Shown here piece by piece: positions 1 to 10,526 of a stretch of 64,000 nucleotides of DNA (position 1 is its first letter; each line of letters begins with the position of its first letter). Below the pieces are notes generated by a model that was not told where the DNA came from, ran no database searches, and saw nothing but the letters and a program-made list of their open reading frames with translations. This DNA is from Diploscapter coronatus (taxonomy: Eukaryota > Nematoda > Chromadorea > Rhabditida > Rhabditidae): positions 35,975,249-36,039,248 of the forward strand of contig OZ038423.1 of NCBI GenBank assembly GCA_964036155.1, in the 5' to 3' direction. Made by a program: the position numbers and the translations under genes.

Positions 1-929
1 TGAAGTTGTCTGTGAATGGCTGAATACGCAAAAAGAAGAACATCAACGGTCTTATTTTATTTTTTTTCTAAAAAAAAATCAATTCAATAATTTATTGGAC
101 TTCAGATATCCAGCCGGAAAAATCGCCGATCTCCTGATGCGATACGAGAAACCCGACCCGAGGAATCGATGGGACTCGCAGCTTTTCGAGATCAAAATTG
201 GGTCTGCCGAACGGTAATTTCTTTTTCGATTTTCCATCTTAAAAAATTGATTTTTCAGTTCCATGCCGGACATTTCGAATAACGACGACATGGGCGTGGA
301 TCTGGAATATCCGAGTCCGAAATACGCAGAAATCCCCCTGGATGAAATCTATCAATGGCTCTGTGAGGTGATCTTTTGTGTTTTCAATGATAGAAAATGT
401 CTTTCTACTTTTTCCTGTTTTTGAAACATCTATTTGCAGGGCAAGGAGTTGAGTGAAAATTTGAGCACCCAATCGCAGCCTCTGGCGCCGACCAATTTTC
501 TGCATGATTTGGATCGGGTCACTCAGGTAAAAATTCAAATTATTTCTTTCTAAATTGTTATTTTTGAAATTTGTATTTTCAGGACGTGGTTTCCACTATC
601 TCCGAAGCCCAACGCAGCGCTGCGGTGGGGCAAAATATCGTCATTCCTCAGGCTGAGGCGGGTTCTAATGAGGTACTTTTCAAATTTTAAAACGAAGAAA
701 AGTTGGTAGAAGGTTCATTCAATTCTTTTTAAATGGGCAAATGAACTTTCTAACAGATATCAGAAAATATTAATTTGAAAAATTCTAGTTGAAAATCGGC
801 AAGATCCGATCTGTTGCCGAACTAACGAGACTTCGAAGGCAGTTTATCTCCTTTTCCAAGACAAATCCGATCAACGATAAAGCGAAAATCGCCTCACTAT
901 TCGTGAATTTCTTGAATTCTACCACGTAA
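1..929 (+). CDS. KTI12: KTI12 homologue, C-terminal part (Elongator-associated)
   Basis: This is the 3' part of a KTI12 gene; the N-terminal P-loop ATPase half lies off the left edge. KTI12 works with the Elongator complex in tRNA wobble-uridine modification. Exons are 1-48, 106-213, 259-367, 440-526, 583-672 and 789-929, with TAA at 927-929, and all phases agree. Family signatures are clear: MRYEKPDPRNRWDSQLF, the STQSQPLAPTNFLHDLDRVT block, a VVSTISEAQRSA helix and the terminal ELTRLRRQFISFSK stretch. The reading frame from base 2 (CEWLN...HQR) joins exon 2 in phase. The gene converges on the minus-strand CCDC137-like gene, with about 257 nt between the two stop codons. KTI12 identity is from recognition of conserved blocks. 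Confidence 0.93.
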
Positions 930-1186
930 TTAGAATAACTTATCTTTATCTTGTTACAGACCAGATCTATTTTCTGCTTCCAACGTGATGAAACTTCTAA
1001 ATGGCTGGTAGTCGAACATTATGAATTTTTAAGGGATAATTTAATTTTTGTTATACCGTGTTCTCTAAAATTTAATTTTTCTTTGTTGAGATTTTAGGGA
1101 ATACGGTAGTTTTACTCGAAGAAATAAATTTATTGAAATTTTTAGAACTTTAACAAATCAACAAGTGTAACGGAGATAGCAAAAAA

Positions 1187-3475
1187 TTAGACCTTCTTTT
1201 TCATTTTTCGATAGGCCTCAATGACGCGTTGGCGCTCCGCTTCAATGTCGTTCACTAAAAATAAAGAAAGACATCTTTTATTTTGGATTTGTGTCTAATT
1301 TAAAATCATGTTTGAGAAAACTCTTAATTTAGAAAACATAAAATAACATTGAAAAATCCCACGTTTCTTCTTTTCTCGATCTTGGTAGACGGTCTTTTCA
1401 TCGGACTGTTTCTTCAAAATCGAGTGAAGAAGGAGATTTTTAGAGCCGGCCTAAAGTCTTCAATTTTCAAAATTAACCAAATTTTGAAAATACCTTAGCA
1501 AGCAACGGATCAAACTTGTCTTTGAGCGCACCGCTGAAAGTGGGCGGGGCGTCATAGCGCTCTCCGAAACGAATGATTTCTAAAATTTTGACAACTGTAA
1601 AACAAGATTGAGAAAGTAGAGAAAACTAGAAAAAAAAGATTCAAAATTTACCCCTAGAATTGAGCACCGCATCAGCTCTGTCCACGTCTCTCTTCCATTC
1701 CTTTTTCTTCTTCTCGATTTCCTTTCGACGGATTTTTCCCGAAATCCGATTTTGAAGCTTCTTTTTCTGGAAAAGAAATCAAATTATTTCTTTTACAAAT
1801 TTTTTGATTTCACCTGCTTCATCTCCTGTTGTTCGATTTCATTATCTTCTTGCTCCGAGTTACCTTCGACTTCAGAATCCTCACTCTGCTCGGAATCTCC
1901 ATCTTTTCTTTCTCTCTTTTCAATTTCCATTTCATCTTCGTGTTCATTCTCAAGTTGATCTTCTTCTTGCTGGAATCGTTATTTTTAAGAGAAAGGGTAG
2001 TTGAAAAATACCTGAACCTGCCCAAATTGCTCCTTTCGTTTGGCGGCTTTTTCCTAAAATATATTCACTTTAGAATTGGCAGTACAACTAGTCAGTAAAA
2101 TTAAATCTAACATTTTTTTCAATATTTTGAAACGTATTTTAATTATTACACTGAAAATTTACAAAGTAATTCGACTTTTGAAAAAGTAAATAAGCTTCAA
2201 GACTTCACACGAGTCAGACTTCAAACCATTCATCAATTCAATTTTCCTTCGAATCAAGCTTTTACGGAATCTAATCATAAAACTTGAAATCCCACCATTC
2301 TCCTCTTCTGTTCCTCCAGCCTTCTCTTCTTAGCAGTCTCGATTTTGTTTTTGATCTCTCTCTTCTTCTGCTCCTTCGCTCTTTCAGCCTTGTCATCAAT
2401 CTCTTTGTAGTCCTTTTTGATCTCGTCCTCGCTTCGGCCTGCGAATCCGAGCTCTGCCTGAAAATTTTAAAAAATCAAAAGAATATTTTCCTTCATCAAG
2501 CCTTAGAAATACTTTAAAATATCATACAATTTTAAATAAATCGGAAAATTAATAAAAAAAAAAATCTCTCCATAAGTAATTTTTAAGCCCAGACCGAAAC
2601 TGAGAAAGGAAAATAATTTGGAAAAATGACCATGAACTTGTGCCTCTCGATATCGAAATGGGCCATTTGCTCGACGCGCTTCACGAACTGGTCGATGGTT
2701 TCGTAGGGGTTCTTTTTGATACCCATTTTGCCCGCTTCTTCTGAAAATAAGACTTTTAGAAGTATTTTCCGAATTTATAAATTACACATAATAACTCAAA
2801 TACAACAAATTCGCAAGGGTTCTTTTCCAAAAATGTACATAAAAAGATTTCGAATAAAAAATGTTAATATTTTCACTATTTAAAGCTGAAAGAAAAATTT
2901 TCCATAAAATAAAAAAATAAAAAATCCCACCAAGAACTCTGTTCCTGTGTTTCTTCCTCTTCCTCAATTCCTTTCTGTCGACCACGACCTCGTCTTTCGC
3001 CTTCTGCAGCATTTTCAGCGCGCGCGACATCGGCTGATCGTCCGCAGGGGCGAAATTCTTCGTCTTGCTGAAATTTAAAATTAGAGTACCTTTGTTTTTT
3101 ATTGAATCTGGATGCTTAATACGATTTTGGAAAGACTATGAAACATAGGAAATTTATTTTTAATGTTTTCTCACTAAAAATGATATTCAAATCTATGAAT
3201 TAGGAGTTAATGTCTTACAAGTTGGTAAAGTTTTAAAATGAATAAAATATAATAATCTTAGAAATGCATCTTGAGGTATTTTTTAAAAATTGAAATACCA
3301 TGCACTTTTAGAAACCATGAAACATGTCAAACTGATATTTTCTAAACAGCTATTTCTAAGTTGAATTCGCTTACTTGGCGTTTTTCTCCTTGAACAGCTT
3401 GGCCTTCAAATTGTAGGGATCGACCGATTTGAGCTTCTTTCGATTCTTCTTCGGAATTTTGCTGTGGCGGCCCAT
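1187..3475 (-). CDS. CCDC137-like nucleolar basic protein
   Basis: Ten exons give 359 aa: 3475-3375, 3067-2931, 2740-2631, 2457-2296, 2053-2012, 1969-1814, 1766-1652, 1594-1494, 1450-1363 and 1254-1187. All joins are in phase with GT-AG. The protein is very Lys/Arg/Glu-rich, starts MGRHSKIPKKNRKKLKSVDP, and has an acidic stretch around residues 190-240. It matches the CCDC137 layout: a FAPADDQPMSRAL block, a YETIDQFVKRVEQ block, a VVKILEIIRFGERYDAPP block and the terminal EAERQRVIEAYRKMKKK helix. CCDC137 proteins are nucleolar and linked to ribosome biogenesis and nuclear-receptor sequestration; the role in this worm is inference. The start follows a TTGCAG acceptor by 3 nt and sits about 140 nt below the SET gene's stop, as expected for a downstream operon gene. 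Confidence 0.88.
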
Positions 3476-3615
3476 TTTCTGCAAATTTTATAAAATTAGA
3501 AAAGAGAACATAAAATTAAAGATGTCAGATATTTCTTCGGTAAAAACCGATACAACTTCATATTTCAGAATATTGGGAGCGAAATCATTTATTTTGAGCA
3601 TTATCTAGAGATAAA
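3476..3615 (-). promoter_or_regulatory. Intercistronic region of SET/CCDC137 operon
   Basis: Reading the minus strand, the SET stop at 3616 is followed by an AATAAA about 20 nt downstream, then a U-rich stretch, then TTTGCAG directly before AAAATGG of the next gene. A gap of about 140 nt with a poly(A) signal and a trans-splice-type acceptor is the usual organisation between genes of a nematode operon, where the downstream gene receives an SL2-type leader. The spacing and signals are seen directly; operon status is inferred. Confidence 0.7.
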
Positions 3616-4757
3616 TTAGTCAATGGCAGTTACTGAAACTGGCAAAAATCCTCGACAATTTTCAGACCCACAATGACATCTGAATTTAACGGTTTTTTTT
3701 CAAAGGTAAAAAAAATCTTACGGTTTCTGCTGATTTTCAGCATCGAGAGATTCACCGTAGTCGTAACTGAGTTCTTCGTTTGAGGAAATATCGCTGAAAA
3801 CAATGATTTAAATTTTTTTTCGTGAACGAAAGAAAAATCCAAAAGATTTTTTTCCAGAAAAAGGAAAAGCTATCCGAAGAAAAATCTAAAAAAATAAATT
3901 CACCGTTTTGCGAACAACCCGACGACAGGAATCGTTCTGCCAATCCGCACGCTGACTACTTGCAGATTTGAATCGCAGCTGTGATTAACGAACCGAGCGA
4001 TGTTGCCCTTGTAACGAGGATCGACGTACGTCGTTATAGAATTATCTGAAATTCTTTGTTCAAATACCTCGAAAAAGCAGCATTTCTTCATTATCTTGTA
4101 GGATTTCATAAAATCCACCTTGCGATCTCTCCTTGATCGTGAAGATATAATTGTGTTCGTCATTTTTGTGCAGTTCAGCACGACGCAAAACCTCTTCAGG
4201 ACCTAAAATTCGACTCTTTGAAGAAGCTGAAACCTGAGCTGACCGATAATTTCTCCAGCATATTCACAGACAAATTGGCCTTTTTGAACTGGCTCGAGCG
4301 CGATCACGCCACAACCCTTATTCTGCATATTGACTACCTGAAAATAAAAATAAACAAATAGATAAATAATTTAAACATGCAATTTTTACCTTTAACCTAA
4401 CTTGGATTCCACTTTGAAGGACTCGATTTGTGCAGTTTCCCTTTTCAACGCATTGGCATTCATCGTGACATTCCAATAGAGGGGCGGAATTTCCAGCTCT
4501 AGGAAAGAGAATGCCATCTTCAGAGTAGTTTTCCTGAAAAATCGCGATATTCTAAAAGTCAATAATACAAATTTCTGAAAGGTTTGTTTCAGGAGAAAAA
4601 ACTGAACAAAAACTACCTTTGATTCAAGTAGACAGGAGCAATTTGTCGAGCTCGTGCAAGGCCCCTCGCACTCGCACCCCTGCAACGTTTCGTTCCATTC
4701 AGATTCCGCCACTCCTGAGCCCCTTTCACTCGTCGAAATGTACTCGAAATCCAACAT
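3616..4757 (-). CDS. set-23: SET-domain histone lysine methyltransferase (SET-23/SETMAR type)
   Basis: Seven exons give 246 aa: 4757-4617, 4533-4390, 4337-4244, 4202-4119, 4045-3904, 3793-3722 and 3679-3616, all in phase. The protein has a complete pre-SET, SET and post-SET organisation. Pre-SET begins with CECEGPCTSSTNCSC and ends with CHDECQCVEKGNCTNR. SET shows KGCGVIALEPVQKGQFVCEY, then RFVNHSCDSNL (the NHSC cofactor and active-site motif) and ELSYDYGE. Post-SET is CHCGSENCRGF (CxCxxxxC). This is the SUV39/SETMAR class expected to methylate histone H3, and the length is close to that of C. elegans SET-23. The ATG lies 3 nt after a TTGCAG acceptor, so an SL leader is likely; an in-frame ATG at 4826 exists but would read through that acceptor. 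It is the first gene of a probable operon with the CCDC137-like gene. Confidence 0.92.
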
Positions 4758-5197
4758 TTCTGCAACAAGTAGAAAATTTTCGAACGAAGGTGGAAATTCA
4801 AAGCAATTCCGAGAATATCCTAACAACGCGTAAATACATTTTTAGGAATATGAAATTGTCAAAAATCAGTGACTAAATATTTGTACTATCGTGTTTGTTG
4901 ATAATGATAAATATTCGTGAATTAAGTTGTTCCGGGTAGAAGAAATCTTTCGTGTAATTACGGAATTTCGAAGGAATCAAGTTATAAATGAGACGACGTC
5001 TTCCACTATTTGCAATTATTACTGATAATGGAATGCAGATTGTCGTTAGATATGCTATATAAAGCTCTACTGATCGTGCAATTGTAAATAAGTAAGCTTT
5101 CTCATCATAATATTTTCAATAATAACAAGCAACGGCTCCTAATGTGTTGCCTTCAGAATATGAGTCGGTATCATAATAAATTTCACTATAGTTCACA
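4758..5197. other. Upstream region of the SET gene, no gene seen
   Basis: AT-rich sequence between the SET gene start and the first hairpin element. I see no coding exon or RNA gene. It presumably holds the promoter of the SET/CCDC137 operon. Confidence 0.4.
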
Positions 5198-5328
5198 GGC
5201 AATCTGGAAAGAGCGCAACGTCGTAACATGGCGAAATAGCGTATAAAAGCGAGAGAGCATTCTTTACCCTCTCCTACCCCTGCATACTATTTCGCCTCGT
5301 TGCGACGTTGCGCCCTTTCCGAATCGCC
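5198..5328. repeat. Hairpin (MITE-like) element, copy 1
   Basis: Two arms of about 48 nt are near-perfect inverted copies: left 5199-5247 (contains GAAAGAGCGCAACGTCG) and right 5281-5328 (reverse complement contains GAAAGGGCGCAACGTCG). The centre holds a TATAAAAGCGAGAGAGCATT stretch and a CT-rich block. Related elements lie at 8146-8281 and 11821-11930, so this is a small local family, probably a non-autonomous transposon. Confidence 0.75.
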
Positions 5329-5346
5329 AAAAAGAACAATTTTTAT

Positions 5347-5414
5347 TTCACTTTTATGGCCTATTATAAAGCCTCATAGAAACACTGTTGTGAACAGTTC
5401 AAATTCAAACGAAC
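5347..5414. repeat. Diverged copy of the serpin 3' end
   Basis: This stretch closely matches 7681-7752, sharing CTATTATAAAGCCTCATAG and the following CAAATTCAAACGAACG with a few substitutions and a 2-nt indel. At 7681-7752 the sequence is the 3' UTR and last codons of the serpin gene. Here the flanking sequence does not encode a serpin. It looks like a partial duplication or the remnant of a lost serpin copy. Confidence 0.65.
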
Positions 5415-5785
5415 GATTTGAAAACTTTGCTGTACGCTTTGATCGACCCAATTCGTGTTTCGGTGGTATGCCCCGGAAGCAAAAATCTTCCCTAGGATCA
5501 TATCTAATAGTGGGAGAAGAAAAATCAGAAAAAATAGCTTCGTAAATTTTTTAGAATTTTTTGAAAAGAATGACGAAAAATAGTTCTTGGGTTTTGTCTT
5601 CACATCAGGAATATCACTTGCGCTCTCTAATCAGATGATTAAGCAGGTAATCAAAACCCGATTTGACAAGGACGTCTGCGCCTATTTCTCCAATTCTTCC
5701 TGATGCAGGTGAGAGACCCGCATTACGCAAGCAGAAGAGGAAGATCTCTGCGATATTTGCCAGACAGCGCAGAAGATACTGATCG

Positions 5786-7593
5786 ATGTTGCTATTTGTC
5801 ACAATTTTCACGATATTTCAAACTGCTTTCTCTTGTATACGTACTCCGGACATGGACTTGCCCGTTGTGCCAACTACAACTGAGGGTAACTTATAATTTA
5901 TCGAAATTAGAATGAAAAATTTCATATCAACTCTCTAAATTTTAATTTTAAATGTATGTTGTGGGGCTCGAATTTTGATTCATTTAAATGTTTATCGCTA
6001 TGATGGATCGTAAAATTGTTTTTCATTTCAAATAATTTCACTATTTGAACTGAATCTGCCGCAAAGATAAAACATCCTAAACCTGATGTCTAATTGATTC
6101 GGCTGAGATCTACACCTTCAATATTTCACATAGCCAATGAATTCATTGATAATCGATCAATTTACGAGGCGATTGATAAGCTTAAATTGAGCAACATCTT
6201 CAACATCTACGACTACTGTCACGACCTCAACAAGTTCAGGTTCGACCACAACTACATGCTACTGTAAGTTATGTTGCTTATCTTTGACTTTGTTTGTTTG
6301 TTTTTTTTTCTTTTAAATTCCTAACCTCATTTCCTTTCAGCATTCACCTGCAACTTTGGAACTGCGGACTTGTTCAACCAGATTGATACCACCAATTGTT
6401 ACAGTGTAAAGGAATAATTCGTTAGTTTGGCTGCTTATTCAGAGTTTAGCCAAATTTTGGAAATACTGATACCTACGCTGTTACGAGTGATTTTTGCAAG
6501 AATAGCATTAATCCATCTTCTCACCTTCCCTACATAAATAGTCAGCAGGAGCAGGACGAAATTCATACTGGTTAGTATTTTACCATATTTTTGACGATTT
6601 GGATACTTTCTCATCGTTGAGAAGAAGATTCAGTTATAAATAGATAAGAAAATGCTGCGTATCTCACGTTATTTCCTTGTTTCGTTAGAGTAGCCTGAAC
6701 ATGACATTTGACAGATTGCGAAATGACGAATTGCTGCATCGCTTTTTTGGATTTATCGATTCGCGAAGATTGTGGTAAAATGCGTCTTTGACAATTAATA
6801 TTAGTTTAATATATTTTTCATGTTTTGTAAATCATTTATAAGCTTGGGATTTTACTATTGTATTGCTGTCTATCCATATTACCTATTTGACAGCTGCGAG
6901 CTCAATAAACTGCCGTTAAAACATGCATAATTCATTAAAAAAAGACGGGAATAACATAAGGATGTGAAACGATATGAAAAAGGAAGTGTTCGGCCTTCTT
7001 CGCGATTCATCAAACCCAGAAAGAAATGCCTTAAAATTCGTCGTTGACCCATTCGTCAATCCGTCATTTCCAAACTGCTTTCGTTAGGGTCCTACTTCGC
7101 AGTATCGTAGCTAATAAAAATACATATTCGTCCATTTAGTTCTGAATAATTATTTTTGATTCAGATGCTCTTAGTGGCGGCGGCTTTATTGGATACCTTG
7201 GCGTGGTGCGCGTTTCGCCAGCGGTAAGCTCTGTTTCTCGAGAAAATTATCACTCTGAATTCAGAGCACGACGTTCACATACGATGACGGCACACCACTC
7301 ACTTACTCGAATTGGTTAGGAGGAGGTAAAACTGCTCATTTGAATACCAAAGAATGATTACTTTTAGCGCCAGCTGCACCCACTGGAACGAACAATTGCG
7401 TAGGATAAAATTTTCGAAGTAATTATTTGGATAAATCTGGAATTGCAGGTATTGACGAATGCTGCCGGCAAGTGGGTTGCATCGGATTGTAATTTGTAAG
7501 GACACTCAAAATAAAGATGATGATTTACGCATAAAATTTAGGATGTCAATCAACACATTTTGTGAGCACGAAGCAATCTCGACATGTCCATGA
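5786..7593 (+). CDS. Secreted single-domain C-type lectin
   Basis: Ten short exons give 222 aa: 5786-5885, 6192-6263, 6341-6405, 6450-6570, 6715-6774, 7165-7223, 7265-7325, 7368-7399, 7449-7495 and 7542-7593. The start encodes a signal peptide (MLLFVTIFTIFQTAFS), followed by a Ser/Thr linker (TSSTSTTTVTTSTSSGSTTT). A C-type lectin domain follows: FCKNSINPSSHLPYINSQQE is the usual LASIHS-type helix, then FTYDDGTPLTYSNWLGG, the GTNNCVL turn and a C-terminal TFCEHEA. Four other cysteines fit disulphides. Phases agree throughout. The intron-1 acceptor is ATTGAG, which is weak, but the Ser/Thr linker and phase support it. Worm lectins of this type are secreted and many are induced by infection; carbohydrate binding is not certain because no EPN/QPD motif is visible. 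Confidence 0.85.
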
Positions 7594-7680
7594 AAAATTC
7601 GAAATAGCACTGTTGTCGTGCTAATTATGAGAAAACGATTTCACCGATAATTTGTAAAATTTAACACAGAATAGTTTTAT

Positions 7681-7752
7681 TTCACCGTTTTATGATCTAT
7701 TATAAAGCCTCATAGAAACACTATGTTGTGAACAGCTCAAATTCAAACGAAC
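7681..7752. repeat. Serpin 3'-end sequence shared with 5347-5414
   Basis: This is the functional copy of the repeated segment. It spans the serpin 3' UTR, its TGA (7743-7745) and the last codons, and is duplicated about 2.3 kb away upstream of the lectin gene. Confidence 0.65.
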
Positions 7753-10526
7753 GCTCCCATGAAGAGCGGGTGGTTGTTGAATGTGATGGCGTAGAGGAAC
7801 GGATGATCCGCAGTGAACTCGATCGGATCTGGAAAGAAACCGCCAGCAGAGCCGGGCAACATCTCAACCACTGTTGCGGCAGATGCCGTTGTCCCAGCTT
7901 CGTTTACCTAAATTGTGGCAAGTAGCCAGTAATGAACAAAGTCGTGTTGTTGATATTGGGATCAGGGTTGTCTGAAGTTCGAAAAAATTGAACTTGAACT
8001 GAACTGAACTTCCAGCAAGTTTACAGTTCAGTTCAGACAGTCTTGATTGCGATATGCAAGAATTTCATGCATTAGTATTTTTAATTATCAATTCACAGAA
8101 TTGAGTCTGGGATATTTTGTGGCATGGATCATTAGTGCCATGTAGTATTGTTGATGCCGAAATCTGGGAGATGCAAAGAGTGGCTATAAAAGCGAGAAAT
8201 AGTACGCGAAGAGGAGAGGCTGACCTAGAATCATTTTTCTCCTCGTTTTCGACCTCCCAGATTTCGCGGGCATCAACAATAGCACTTCTTACTGACGGTA
8301 TCATTAATTTCATTTGAAAAGAAAATATTAGCACGTTTAAAAAAACTCACATCAATAACGGCCTTGTGAGTGACTTCGCTGACTTTCAGTGGCACGTCAG
8401 ACATAGGACTGAAATCCGCACCGTCTTCGAACGCCGATTTGATCCCAATTGAAGTCAGAATTTTCTTCATTTCACTCGACGTTTCTACCTTCATCTTCGG
8501 GATTTTTATCTAAAATTTTCGATAGACGTTTTCTAGATTTGCAAAATCTACCTGCACATTAGTTCCTTTCAGAGTTTTCAGCAGGCTTTGGAACTTCCCC
8601 CCAGAAAGCCCTTGGATGAATTTCTGAAGGCTGACTGCTTGCTTAGGAAGCATGACGATGAAGCGATACTCAGGATTCGTGTAGTTCAGGGCCAAAATCT
8701 AGAAATATCGATTGAAAATTCTGTTTTAGAAGGAAATGTCAATCCGGACTCGAGTGTTATAATGAAATGAACCCGGATTAAGGGAAAAGTGTTTATTATC
8801 ATGATTTTATCCATGTTTTTTTTTCTATTTATCATGTCATGAATTTTCAAGATGGTTGATGATATTTACTAACCTGAACTTCTTCTGAAGAACCATAATC
8901 ACGAAACACGGTGGCAGTCGTCAGGAAGGAGATCTGAAATGGACATTATTCGAATTCGTTTACCACAAATGTGGGCCTTTCTGTCTTGTCCATTTCGCGC
9001 GAAGAAGTCGGCTTGCACAGTGTTTTGTGGGAAGAACGGATCGACCCATTTGACGTTCAGGTAGAGAGCGTTGATCAGGAAGGCCATCGAGTCGGCTGCA
9101 AGACAAATCTCAAAGGTCGAATCCGCCTAGTAAAGTTCAAACTAGTCCTTAAATTTGGCTCTAGCTTCAAGAGGAATGTTAAATGACAGTTTCACTTTGA
9201 CGTAGGACGAAGGGCATTCTGCTAAATGACGGAGGTCTTAACTATGAAATGACAAAGGGTATTTCAACGAATGATGAACAGAGACGTGCGGAATATTCCG
9301 TTCCGCATTTCGTATTCTGAAAATCCTAAAATGCTATTCCGCACATCCCTGATGACGAAGTGTTCCTTAGTTAAGTTCTCCGTCAAAAGCTGCTGCCATG
9401 TCATGTCTAATAATGAAAAATACCGAAAGTAGATGAGTTTGGTGAGTGCCAATCAGTAAATATCTTACGCAAAATCTTCGACTTTTCGATGATCTCATTG
9501 ATGCGTCCTTTCGTGTGCTCCTTGACGAACCCGTTAATGACTGCGGCGGCTTTTGTCTGATCAGAGAAATCCACATTTTCTGCCGAAGCCTTGTAGGTAT
9601 TCGCAATGTCGGTCAGGTAGCTCTTTTTCAGTGGATATTTCTTACTGAAAATTTATTCCCGACAATTATTATCGTTATAAATTGAAGAAATACTTGATGA
9701 ACGCCTTGTTCGCCAGATTGATCTCAACTCCCTTGGCTGGATTTGCGAAGGCACTAGTGAAGAACGAGTAATGTTGCCTCAGCTGGTCGTCATTGGCTCC
9801 TGGACGTTTTTCAATATTAAAATGTAATTTTTAGATTGAATTGAAAAAGCTTATTAAATCCATTCCAAAATTGATTCACGCACTGCTATGAAGGCTAGTT
9901 TTCATGCGACTCGTTGATAAATCAGCAGTTTCTTTCATCGACTACGTTATACGGGCAGAACCCCCATTCCACAAAATTAGCATTACTCCGACATCTTATT
10001 TCTCATTGAGCACAATCTCGTCTCATTACCACTCTTCACCGAATACAATAAACAAGATCATCAAAATCAACGTAGTTTTGTGGGAGTGAGCGACCAGGCA
10101 GTTAGAAAAGGGTTCCTTGATGCGAGCCTTGTATCCGGTTCCTGGCTCGTCCGAGGTTGACAGCCAAAAGGGTCGTCGATCAAGATAACCAACTATAAAA
10201 ATGTATAACATATCACTAATTCTGCTACACATTATTTTCATAGATAACTTTTTCGCTGCATGACAAATTTAAAACTCCAACAACTGTCATCTTCTGACCT
10301 TTGCAAATGGCATTGCCGATCTCCGTCTTTGTTCCACCTTTGGCACCGATATGAACCAGCGAGAGTGCCAATGCGATTGATAGAGGCGAAAAGACGAATG
10401 ATTCGTTCAGCGGGAGCTAAATGCAACGAAAATGATCGATTTTTCGAAGTTTATCGAGGCTATCAATGAGAAATGAACCTGTTGTAGAACCCCAACGCCA
10501 AAAGATGTTTCTGCTTCCAGGAACAT
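7743..10526 (-). CDS. Serpin (intracellular, inhibitory-type), one aberrant splice donor
   Basis: Nine exons give 367 aa: 10526-10479, 10416-10299, 9799-9694, 9644-9469, 9095-8971, 8933-8874, 8698-8552, 8509-8351 and 7907-7743. The product starts MFLEAETSFGVGVLQQ with no signal peptide, like the nematode SRP proteins. Serpin landmarks in order are FVFSPLSIALALSLVHIGAK, FVKEHTKGRINEIIEKS, FLINALYLNVKW, a VQILALNY strand, KIPKMKVETS, the hinge NEAGTTASAAT and terminal FTADHPFLYAITFNNHPLF. The hinge has the small residues of an inhibitory serpin. The ATG directly follows a TTTTAG acceptor, suggesting SL trans-splicing. The exon 5 to exon 6 join keeps frame only if the intron starts AT (8970-8969) instead of GT; either nearby GT shifts frame and leaves an intron of 33 nt or less. 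It may be a donor mutation, a pseudogene in the making or an assembly error. Introns contain two transposon-like elements. Confidence 0.85.
8146..8281. repeat. Hairpin (MITE-like) element, copy 2, in serpin intron
   Basis: Left arm 8146-8170 (TATTGTTGATGCCGAAATCT) pairs with right arm 8254-8281, with one 3-nt indel. The interior carries GCTATAAAAGCGAGAAATAG, also seen in the 5198-5328 element. It sits in the last serpin intron. The minus strand through it encodes a signal-peptide-like ORF, probably by chance. Confidence 0.7.
9279..9351. mobile_element. 73-bp hAT-type MITE in serpin intron
   Basis: Terminal inverted repeats are CAGAGACGTGCGGAAT (9279-9294) and, in reverse complement, CAGGGATGTGCGGAAT (9336-9351). 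Flanking 8-bp sequences ATGATGAA (9271-9278) and ATGACGAA (9352-9359) match at 7 of 8 positions, as an 8-bp target duplication typical of hAT elements. It lies in a serpin intron. Confidence 0.7.
10068..10194. other. Exon-like GC-rich island in serpin intron 2
   Basis: Within the intron between serpin exons 2 and 3 there is a GC-richer island. On the minus strand it follows a TTTTATAG acceptor-like site and is open in a frame reading GYLDRRPFWLSTSDEPGTGY and onwards. It is not part of a normal serpin, and the serpin reads perfectly without it. It could be a stray exon, a remnant of another gene or chance. Confidence 0.3.

Noticed and set aside
5730..5885. Saposin-like cysteine reading (CDICQTAQKIL) upstream of the lectin
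   Set aside because: That frame ends in a stop and does not join exon 2, whereas the alternative frame gives a signal peptide that joins the Ser/Thr linker in phase.
8065..8334. Signal-peptide-like minus-strand frame of 89 codons
   Set aside because: It lies across the hairpin element in a serpin intron and lacks a cysteine pattern or any domain; most likely chance.
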